The translations under genes were made by a program, and so were the position numbers. 6,173 nt of DNA, taken from positions 1 to 6,173 of the forward strand of contig JAADHG010000025.1 in NCBI GenBank assembly GCA_013151975.1, in the 5' to 3' direction. Below are positions 1-5,749 of this stretch, piece by piece (position 1 is the first letter of the stretch; each line of letters begins with the position of its first letter). Source of the DNA: Chlorobiota bacterium. GTDB taxonomy: Bacteria; Bacteroidota; Bacteroidia; Flavobacteriales; Flavobacteriaceae. The notes beneath the pieces are model-generated. The model was not told the DNA's origin. It did not search any database and saw nothing but the letters and a program-made list of their open reading frames with translations.

Positions 1-264
1 AATCTTATTTTATTTTCAGAGTTTCACTATTTTCTATTTTCATTTAATGTAAGATTTGGACATTTATATAAATATGATTTCAATAGTGAGGAATTTGAAT
101 TATTATTGGAAAGTTCAAATCAAATTCACGAATTTTTTGAACAAATTATAAATTTATTTGAATTAGATAAACCTTACGATAGTGATAAAATGAATCCGAA
201 TTTCACACTTTTATTTGAGAGATTAGCTGATGTAATAAATTCATTAAGAACAGAATTAGAATAA
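1..264 (+). CDS. 3' fragment of a hypothetical protein (5' end outside window)
   Basis: An open frame runs from the first base to a TAA at 262-264 and gives 87 residues with no in-frame stop. The first ATG is at residue 64, so the true start lies upstream of the window. The product is acidic and rich in Phe, Leu, Glu and Asn. Residues 30-56 (around EEFELLLESSNQIHEFFEQI) and 68-87 look strongly helical, perhaps amphipathic. I see no signal, membrane helix or catalytic motif and do not recognise the family. Codon use fits a real A+T-rich flavobacterial gene. It converges on the minus-strand glycosyltransferase gene across a repeat-like gap and is probably an unrelated or accessory gene. Confidence 0.6.
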   Translation, partial: NLILFSEFHYFLFSFNVRFGHLYKYDFNSEEFELLLESSNQIHEFFEQIINLFELDKPYDSDKMNPNFTLLFERLADVINSLRTELE

Positions 265-429
265 AACGTTTTACAACACCGTATAAAATTTATGCTTAAA
301 TTTGATTTGAAACTAAACGACAAAAATACTAACAAACCGATTTGCTTAAACCGAAAATCCTAACGGATTTTAGGTCGCACAAATCTTATACAAACCCGTT
401 AAACGAAACTCCCAATACTAAAAGTAGAT
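265..429. repeat. Non-coding convergent gap, probable dispersed flavobacterial intergenic repeat remnant
   Basis: This 165-bp gap between two convergent genes has no plausible ORF. Its texture differs from the flanking genes: CpG-containing words recur (AAACGAC, AAACCGA at 334-340 and again at 348-354, TAACGGA, CCGTTAAACGA). It also has an inverted AAATTT pair (286-291 and 298-303) and a good stem-loop at 351-374. The opening phrase around 266-297 (ACGTTTTACAACACCGTATA followed by an A/T stretch and ATGC) recalls, from memory, a repeat scattered after many genes in Flavobacteriaceae genomes. That identity is recollection, not a search result, and only one copy is present here. Confidence 0.4.
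351..374. terminator. Stem-loop between convergent genes, possible bidirectional terminator
   Basis: AAAATCC at 354-360 and GGATTTT at 365-371 form a perfect 7-bp stem around a TAAC loop. Beyond one mismatch, CC at 351-352 pairs with GG at 373-374. It lies 87 bases after the plus-strand stop and about 56 bases after the minus-strand stop, where convergent transcripts would need to end. There is no clear U-tract after the stem on either strand, only the Ts inside its 3' arm. It is therefore not a canonical intrinsic terminator and could be part of the surrounding repeat. Confidence 0.35.
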
Positions 430-1920
430 TTAAACCTTAGACGTCAAAGACTTAAAAAACACAAATCCAAACCCTAAAAACAACATGAGATGAAACGGGA
501 ATAGCCCAAAGTCGCCCCCTTGATCGCCCACTATAAAAGCACTGTACATTCCAAAGGCAAAATAGAGCATGAGAAGCCCTTCAAAAATCACGTTAACAGA
601 GATGTTTTTATTTAAATATTTATTGTTTTTCCAACTATCGGTAAGTGAATTAATATTAAACTTTGGGGTACGTATAAAATCGCTTTTTTTTCCTAAATAT
701 CCTTCCATTACAGCTATAGAGTTTTGCAATGAAAACCCCATAGCTATCGAGAAAAACGTAAAAAACATAACAATGTATTGCACAAAGCTTTTAATGCTAT
801 TTCCATAGGTTTTTTTGTACATAAACCAGTAGCAAATAAAGAAGATAACAGTACTAATAACAAAAAAGCTCATCACATAAAAGTACATTTTAAGATGTGC
901 ATATTCGTTTTTTATATACAACATAGGAATACTTAAAACAGCAACGGTAAGAATGCTTAAGAACATGGTGCTATTTAATAAGTGTAGCAAACCGTGAACT
1001 TTGGTTTTGGCAGAAATATTTTCGTTTTTCAAAACTTTCCACTTCATTTTTCTAAAGTTTTCGGCACCTCCTTTATTCCATCTAAACTGTTGTGTACGTG
1101 TAGCACTAATGACTACAGGAAGTTCAGCCGGAGTTTCAACATCTTCAAGATACTTAAATTTCCAATTTTTGAGTTGTGCTCTGTAGCTTAAATCTAAATC
1201 TTCGGTAAGTGTGTCGCCTTCCCAATTACCTGCATCAATGATGCACTCTTTTCGCCATACACCGGCAGTTCCATTAAAATTAATAAAATGGCCTTTGCTA
1301 TTTCTGCCTACTTGCTCTAACGTAAAATGCGCATCGAGTGCAAAGGCTTGCACTTTTGTGAGGATGGAATAATTTCGATTAATATGTCCCCAACGTGTTT
1401 GTACAACACCAATCTCTTTATTTTTAAAATAGGGGATAGTACGTTGTAACCAATCTTTTTGTGGCAGGAAATCGGCATCAAAAATGGCAATAAGTTCACC
1501 TTTAGCAATCTTTAAGCCTTCCTTTAAAGCACCTGCTTTAAAATGTATTCTATTTTCTCTTAACACATGCTGGATATCTAAACCAGTACTTTGTAACTGA
1601 GCAATATGCTTTTTTGTGCTTTCGAAGGATTCGTCTGTAGAATCGTCTAAAACCTGAATTTCGAGTTTGTCTTTTGGGTAATCTAAGAGCGCAATATTAT
1701 CAAGCAAACGCTCCATGACATACATTTCATTATACACAGGAAGCTGGATGGTAACAAAAGGAATTTCATCTGGATTGGTTAGATCAAACTGTGCACAGTG
1801 ATGTTCCTTTTTTTGAGCAGATAGGTAATTAAATAATAGATTTAATTGTGCTAATGCATACATAAAAATAAGTATGAGTGCAGTAGAGTAAATGACAATT
1901 ATGATAGTTTCTAAAATCAT
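430..1920 (-). CDS. Membrane family 2 glycosyltransferase, CslA/CslC-like (cellulose synthase superfamily)
   Basis: This 496-residue enzyme probably transfers sugars from a nucleotide sugar to build a beta-linked polysaccharide and move it through the inner membrane. A membrane helix at about 5-30 precedes a cytosolic GT-A domain at about 54-300. Visible motifs are PVYNE 61-65, DDSTD 92-96, HFKAGALKEG 126-135, DAD 148-150 (metal/donor binding), GTAGVWR 217-223, TED 239-241 (catalytic base) and QQFRW 277-281, the QxxRW mark of processive GT2 enzymes. About five more helices follow (313-335, 346-368, 378-400, 442-463, 472-490). The stretch from GTAGVWR to QxxRW resembles plant CslA (mannan/glucomannan synthase) and CslC proteins more than BcsA, and no PilZ domain follows the helices. 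The ATG overlaps the stop of the upstream glycosyltransferase gene (TAATG), so translation is probably coupled. The sugar specificity is unknown; the GT2 family call is firm. Confidence 0.93.
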   Translation of the reverse strand: MILETIIIVIYSTALILIFMYALAQLNLLFNYLSAQKKEHHCAQFDLTNPDEIPFVTIQLPVYNEMYVMERLLDNIALLDYPKDKLEIQVLDDSTDESFESTKKHIAQLQSTGLDIQHVLRENRIHFKAGALKEGLKIAKGELIAIFDADFLPQKDWLQRTIPYFKNKEIGVVQTRWGHINRNYSILTKVQAFALDAHFTLEQVGRNSKGHFINFNGTAGVWRKECIIDAGNWEGDTLTEDLDLSYRAQLKNWKFKYLEDVETPAELPVVISATRTQQFRWNKGGAENFRKMKWKVLKNENISAKTKVHGLLHLLNSTMFLSILTVAVLSIPMLYIKNEYAHLKMYFYVMSFFVISTVIFFICYWFMYKKTYGNSIKSFVQYIVMFFTFFSIAMGFSLQNSIAVMEGYLGKKSDFIRTPKFNINSLTDSWKNNKYLNKNISVNVIFEGLLMLYFAFGMYSAFIVGDQGGDFGLFPFHLMLFLGFGFVFFKSLTSKV

Positions 1921-2609
1921 TATTTAAAACTGTATTTAAATATCCAACCTAAAATTTTTATGCCTGCAAATATACTACCTTTTATGGTTCCTGAAACTTT
2001 TGAAACGCCTATTCGGTTCCTATAGGTCACAGGAATTTCAACATAGCTTAATTTTTGTTTTAGTACTTTGAGTTGCATTTCTACAGTCCAGCCATAGGTT
2101 TTATCTTCCATATTAAGCGCTAACAACTTGTTGTATTTTATAGCTCTAAAGGGTCCTAAATCTGTAAATTTTGCACCAAACATTATTTTCATTAAAAAGG
2201 TAGCGAGCCAATTTCCAAAAACTTGTTGCGGTGTCATAGAACCTTGTTCACGTAGTCGCTTTACACGAGCGCCAATTACAAAATCGATGTTTTCATTTTG
2301 TATAGGCGCGATAATTTTTAGCAACTCTTCCGGATAATCGCTATAATCGCCATCTAAAAAGACAACAATATCTGGTTTAATAACTTGTTTGGAAATGTAT
2401 TCCATACCTTTTAAACAAGCATAACCATAACCCCTTTGAGGCTCTTTTAATACAGTAGCTCCTGCGTTTCTTGCATTAATTTCTGTATCATCTGTAGAGT
2501 TATTGCTAACCACTATCACTTCATCAACGATATTTGGAATATCATTGATAACATTAGCAATCGAATCTGCTTCGTTATAAGCGGGAATAATGACTTTTAT
2601 AATGGGCAT
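1920..2609 (-). CDS. Family 2 glycosyltransferase, DPM1/polyprenyl-phosphate-sugar synthase-like
   Basis: This is a 229-residue single-domain GT-A enzyme of the DPM/DPG-synthase-like group, which typically moves a sugar from GDP-mannose or UDP-glucose to a polyprenyl phosphate on the cytosolic face of the membrane. Visible motifs are PAYNEA 9-14, NNSTDDT 36-42 (usually DNGSTDGT in the family), DGDYSDYPE 86-94 with the metal-binding DxD, GAR 113-115, TDLGPFRA 149-156, GWTVEMQLK 173-181 and PVTYRNRIG with SKVSGT 193-208. No true membrane helix is present. The C-terminal segment 209-229 is hydrophobic and basic and may lie on the membrane. Its stop overlaps the next start by one base, tying it to the larger glycosyltransferase. 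It could instead be a non-lipid-linked transferase; donor and acceptor are not readable from the sequence. Confidence 0.9.
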   Translation of the reverse strand: MPIIKVIIPAYNEADSIANVINDIPNIVDEVIVVSNNSTDDTEINARNAGATVLKEPQRGYGYACLKGMEYISKQVIKPDIVVFLDGDYSDYPEELLKIIAPIQNENIDFVIGARVKRLREQGSMTPQQVFGNWLATFLMKIMFGAKFTDLGPFRAIKYNKLLALNMEDKTYGWTVEMQLKVLKQKLSYVEIPVTYRNRIGVSKVSGTIKGSIFAGIKILGWIFKYSFK

Positions 2610-2628
2610 TAGTGTTGTTTAAGTTTTG

Positions 2629-2636
2629 CAAAAGTA
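2629..2636 (-). promoter_or_regulatory. Putative Bacteroidota -7 box ahead of the glycosyltransferase pair
   Basis: On the minus strand the bases read TACTTTTG, an exact match to the Bacteroidota -7 consensus TAnnTTTG. It sits in the 43-bp gap between the polyferredoxin stop and the glycosyltransferase start at 2609. Transcription would begin about 15 bases before that ATG. No TTG is visible at the expected -33 distance, so the call is tentative. If real, the two glycosyltransferase genes can be expressed apart from the redox genes upstream. Confidence 0.4.
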
Positions 2637-2652
2637 CAATACTTTAAGGCTT

Positions 2653-4233
2653 TTATTTCTGATTTACTAAATCCATTAAATTAACATCATTGCCAAGTAG
2701 AATATCGTTTGGATGAATACGTTCTATTTCTGGTCCATTTTCTAATTTTAAAACACCACGAGGGCACACAGCACTACAAATACCACAACCCACACAACTG
2801 GCTCGTACAATATTTTCACCTTTTTGAGCATAAGCACGTACATCTATTCCCATTTCGCAATAAGTAGAGCAGTTACCACAAGAAATGCATTGTCCACCAT
2901 TTGTAGTAATTCTAAAGCGTGATTTGAAACGCTGCACAAGTCCCATATACGCTGCCAAAGGACAACCAAAACGACACCACACACGATTACCAAAAATAGG
3001 ATAGAAGCCAGTACCAATAACACCTGCAAAAAGGGCACCAATTAAGAAACCATAAACATCTTGAATAGTTTGTGTTTTAATTCCTAAAATTGCTTCAGCT
3101 CCTGAAAAATAACTATATAAAGTAAACCCAGTCATAATTAATACGAAAATTAAAACACTATGTATTAACCAACGTTCCAGTTTCCATGATTTCACAGATT
3201 TGTCTGATAAATGTCTGTATGGATCTCCTAAAGTTTCAGATAATCCGCCACAACCACATACCCAAGAGCAGTACCAACGTTTACCGAAGAAATACACCAT
3301 AACAGGAACGATGACTAAGCTTAAAACGATTCCCCAAATTAAAATGAATAATCCTAGTCCTCCACTTGCAATCAATTGATCTAAATTCCAACTATAAAAG
3401 AAATCGTAATCTAAAGGAAATGCATTTTTAAAATCGTACCAAGGTTTTTCAAAGCGCACTAAAATTTCTGGAATTAAAAATGCAAATACTATTTGAAAGA
3501 ATAGCACAGAAGTTGTGCGTATCATTTGATATTTGTTATGGCGATATTTGATGTACATTCTTATCCCCATAACAATCATTACTGTACTATATAAAAAACC
3601 ATATAAAAACCATTGACTCGCCAAGTTTCCACTAATGTTTTTACTAATTGGATCTACAATGTAAGTCCAGTTTACAATATAATCTGGTCTGAAATATAAT
3701 ATAATATAAAACCCAACCAAAAAGACAAATGCAAACCAACCAATCCAACTTCTATTGGTTGCTGCATTAAACCAAACGCCATTGTTTTTAATTCCTGGAG
3801 GTCCTAAAATAATCACATTTGGAATGACATATAATAATGCTCCAATAATACCAAGACCAAAAGTGAGCCACCAAAACAGGCCTTTATGTTCTTTAATCGT
3901 TCCGTTTCCTGCACTTTTAGCAATTTCGTAAGAGAAACTATGCGGTTTAGTCCAAATTACCTTATCCCATTCATTGTTTTGTTTATGAGCAGCATTGGCA
4001 GTTTCTAATGCAGTTGTTATACTTGATGAAAAAGAAAACGGATTTGTAAATTCTTTTCCAACAACATTATTTTTAATATCGTTTATAAATAATTCACTTT
4101 TTATTCCTTTATCACTTATAATGTTGTCAAATAACTCTGGAGTGACTTCATATTTTCCTAAAAAAATAAGTGAAGTGAATATGGCTAGTCCAATTAAAAA
4201 TAAACTAAGACCTATATTTTGTAATGTTTTCAT
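2653..4233 (-). CDS. Membrane polyferredoxin, NapH/NosR/CcoG-like 4Fe-4S protein
   Basis: This 526-residue integral membrane protein probably relays electrons through iron-sulfur clusters. Eight helices are predicted by eye (8-26, 119-140, 163-181, 207-228, 241-260, 288-314, 355-376, 392-412), with a roughly 90-residue extracytoplasmic segment at 27-118. Basic loops (229-240, 315-354) put both termini and all Cys motifs in the cytoplasm. Two motifs after helices match the Fer4_5 pattern: C322-SWV-C326-G-C328 and C420-RFG-C424-P. Two ferredoxin motifs follow: C449, C452, C455, C459 (CxxCxxCxxxC, then Glu in place of the usual Pro) and C480, C483, C486, C490-P. No FMN-binding domain of NosR type is present, and the length exceeds NapH because of the N-terminal part. 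The ATG is chosen because it opens directly into helix 1; its leader is ATAAAATTT, without Shine-Dalgarno. The flavoprotein gene upstream is the likely redox partner. The quinone, substrate or final acceptor is unknown. Confidence 0.88.
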   Translation of the reverse strand: MKTLQNIGLSLFLIGLAIFTSLIFLGKYEVTPELFDNIISDKGIKSELFINDIKNNVVGKEFTNPFSFSSSITTALETANAAHKQNNEWDKVIWTKPHSFSYEIAKSAGNGTIKEHKGLFWWLTFGLGIIGALLYVIPNVIILGPPGIKNNGVWFNAATNRSWIGWFAFVFLVGFYIILYFRPDYIVNWTYIVDPISKNISGNLASQWFLYGFLYSTVMIVMGIRMYIKYRHNKYQMIRTTSVLFFQIVFAFLIPEILVRFEKPWYDFKNAFPLDYDFFYSWNLDQLIASGGLGLFILIWGIVLSLVIVPVMVYFFGKRWYCSWVCGCGGLSETLGDPYRHLSDKSVKSWKLERWLIHSVLIFVLIMTGFTLYSYFSGAEAILGIKTQTIQDVYGFLIGALFAGVIGTGFYPIFGNRVWCRFGCPLAAYMGLVQRFKSRFRITTNGGQCISCGNCSTYCEMGIDVRAYAQKGENIVRASCVGCGICSAVCPRGVLKLENGPEIERIHPNDILLGNDVNLMDLVNQK

Positions 4234-4242
4234 AAATTTTAT

Positions 4243-4310
4243 GTCTTTCTTGCAAAAGCAGGAATCTATTTTATTATATAGTTATGGATTCCCATTTTCA
4301 CGGGAATGAC
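4243..4310. repeat. 68-bp palindromic intergenic element with 24-bp inverted ends (REP/MITE-like)
   Basis: The 24-bp ends at 4243-4266 and 4287-4310 are imperfect inverted copies (16 of 24 positions match, with GTC and GGAATC conserved) around a 20-bp A/T core. Each end is also a hairpin by itself. At 4248-4265 the stem TTCTTGC/GCAGGAA closes an AAAA loop with one G-T pair. In the other, read on the minus strand, ATTCCCGT/ATGGGAAT closes a GAAA loop, again with one G-T pair, where arm compensation keeps the fold. The element begins 2 bases after the flavoprotein stop and ends 9 bases before the polyferredoxin ATG. From memory it resembles the GTCATTCC...GGAATC palindromes dispersed in many bacterial genomes. 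It may act as a terminator, attenuator or mRNA-stabilising fold. Confidence 0.75.
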
Positions 4311-4312
4311 TG

Positions 4313-5653
4313 TTAAACACTAAAAATTCGTTTCCAACTTTTCTTTTTCAATTGAATAGTTGTATTGTTCTCTGCATTAAACTTAGAAATAATATCTTTT
4401 TCATAAAGTTTGTAAAACTCTGGATCGAAATTAGCATCTGCTAAATGCTCCAGCACATAATCTACGGTTTGCTTTTTGTTAAGTACGTTGTCAAAAAATT
4501 CATGTCGCATTCTAATTCCGAAGTTATTTATTCCAACAAACTCACGTGTGTTTTTATCATAATTAATATGAATACATTTTTTGCCATCAGGATGTTCCCA
4601 ATAAAAACGAGCCTCATTGGCTTTAGGTTGTGCCCAAACCCAACCATAAGTTTGGTATTCAATATCAAAGAATTTAGCTGAGTTAAACCAATGTCCAGGT
4701 TTATATTCTATACGATTATCACAAATGGTTTGCGCAACGGTTTCACCCATCATGCGCCCTGTATACCAAACAGCTTCAATGGGTCTACGTTGATCTATGG
4801 CTTTACGTTGTTCGGCACAATCGCCTATAGCATAAACGTCTTTGATATTGGTTTCTAAAAAGTGATTTACTTTTACGCCTCGACCAGTTTCAATATCTGA
4901 ATCTTTGATAAAACCTATATTTGGAGATACACCAGCCGTTAAGCCTACTACATCACAAGAGATTTCTTCACCAGTTTCGGCAATAATTATAGATTTTACC
5001 TTGCCATTTTCATCAGCTTTGATTTCTTTTAAGTTTACGCCTAATCGTAAATCAATGCCATTACTAATAATTTCGCGATTTATCATTGCACTTTCTCCTT
5101 TGGGTAATACAGCATCCCAAAAGCTATCTTCACGCACTAAAAAAGTAACAGGAATATGTCTGCTGTGTAACATTTCGGCAAGCTCAATACCAATTAAGCC
5201 ACCTCCAACAATTACGGCACGTTTGCATACTTTATAGTTTGGAGCATGCTTTTCCAAATTTTCTAAATCTTGTTTATGGTACATTCCCATAACGCCGTCT
5301 AAATCTTGCCCAGGCCAACCAAATTTATTGGGTTTACTTCCTGTAGCAATGATTAACTTGTCGTAACGAAGGCTGTCGCCTTTAGCAAAATGAAGAGTTT
5401 TCGTTTTTGTTTCAATACTTTTTACAAAGCCTTTTTTTAGATTGATGCGATTTTTTTTCCAGAACCAATTTTCGTAAGGTTGTGTATGCTCAAATTTCAT
5501 GTGCCCCATATATACATACATTAAAGCCGTTCTTGAGAAAAAATAATCGGTTTCAGCCGAAACTATTGTAATTTTTTTATCAGACAATTTTCTAATATGT
5601 CTTGCAGCAGTTACTCCAGAAATTCCGTTGCCAATTATAACGATATGTTCCAT
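4313..5653 (-). CDS. NAD(P)H/FAD-dependent oxidoreductase (pyridine nucleotide-disulfide reductase fold)
   Basis: This 446-residue soluble flavoprotein belongs to the rubredoxin/ferredoxin-reductase and NirB-N-terminal-like branch of the two-Rossmann family. The FAD dinucleotide fold starts at once (GNGISG 8-13), which fixes the start codon. ATGSKP 103-108 is the linker motif. The NAD(P) fold is VGGGLIGIE 149-157, and the C-terminal FAD motif is YAIGDCAE 274-281. Cysteines (143, 233, 279, 311, 360) do not form the redox-active CxxxxC pair, so a disulfide-reductase role is unlikely. Residues 320-446 form an extra C-terminal domain ending in a basic tail (KKKSWKRIF), which could touch the membrane. 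No NirB siroheme domain or [2Fe-2S] BFD motif follows. It most likely passes electrons between NAD(P)H and the membrane polyferredoxin encoded next; direction and partner are inferred from gene order. It is the first gene of the minus-strand group. Confidence 0.9.
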   Translation of the reverse strand: MEHIVIIGNGISGVTAARHIRKLSDKKITIVSAETDYFFSRTALMYVYMGHMKFEHTQPYENWFWKKNRINLKKGFVKSIETKTKTLHFAKGDSLRYDKLIIATGSKPNKFGWPGQDLDGVMGMYHKQDLENLEKHAPNYKVCKRAVIVGGGLIGIELAEMLHSRHIPVTFLVREDSFWDAVLPKGESAMINREIISNGIDLRLGVNLKEIKADENGKVKSIIIAETGEEISCDVVGLTAGVSPNIGFIKDSDIETGRGVKVNHFLETNIKDVYAIGDCAEQRKAIDQRRPIEAVWYTGRMMGETVAQTICDNRIEYKPGHWFNSAKFFDIEYQTYGWVWAQPKANEARFYWEHPDGKKCIHINYDKNTREFVGINNFGIRMRHEFFDNVLNKKQTVDYVLEHLADANFDPEFYKLYEKDIISKFNAENNTTIQLKKKSWKRIFSV

Positions 5654-5749
5654 AAATTTAGGGTAATGTTCATTGTTATGTCGAATGAAATGTTAAAACC
5701 TTAAAATAATATTTTCAGGTTGTTTAAATTTAGGCAATAATTTTTTTCT
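5654..5749. promoter_or_regulatory. Divergent promoter region between flavoprotein and GH113-like lipoprotein genes
   Basis: This 96-bp gap separates two divergent start codons, so promoters for both must lie here or overlap the gene starts. The gap is very A/T-rich and has no Shine-Dalgarno sequence before either ATG. I cannot find a convincing TTG/TAnnTTTG pair on either strand. TAAATTTA at 5725-5732 is one base off the -7 consensus on both strands because it is a palindrome. The decamer TAAATTTAGG occurs at 5653-5662 and again at 5725-5734, one copy near each start. Confidence 0.45.

Noticed and set aside
190..264. Short separate gene starting at the ATG at residue 64 of the first open frame
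   Set aside because: The frame is open and coding-like from base 1, so this Met is more likely internal to a truncated gene.
430..1920. Assignment as bcsA cellulose synthase
   Set aside because: There is no C-terminal PilZ domain and no bcsB/bcsZ/bcsC neighbour, and the core wording is closer to CslA/CslC.
2653..4233. Assignment as ccoG, napH or nosR
   Set aside because: The helix number, long N-terminal extracytoplasmic segment, CxxxCGC motif and lack of an FMN-binding domain or of cco, nap or nos neighbours do not fit any one of them.
4251..4258. TGCTTTTG on the minus strand as a -7 box for the polyferredoxin gene
   Set aside because: It departs from TAnnTTTG at the second base, lacks a spaced TTG and is explained by the hairpin arm of the palindromic element.
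3995..4309. Plus-strand open frame of 104 codons running through the palindromic element
   Set aside because: It overlaps the N-terminal coding part of the polyferredoxin gene in antisense and ends inside the inverted repeat; it looks like a chance frame.
4905..5237. Open frame of 110 codons on the plus strand inside the flavoprotein gene
   Set aside because: It lies wholly antisense to a gene with intact FAD and NAD motifs and has no recognisable domain or coding-like composition.
4313..5653. Assignment as nitrite reductase large subunit NirB or as a disulfide reductase
   Set aside because: There are no siroheme/4Fe-4S reductase domains, no BFD-type [2Fe-2S] motif and no redox-active Cys pair.
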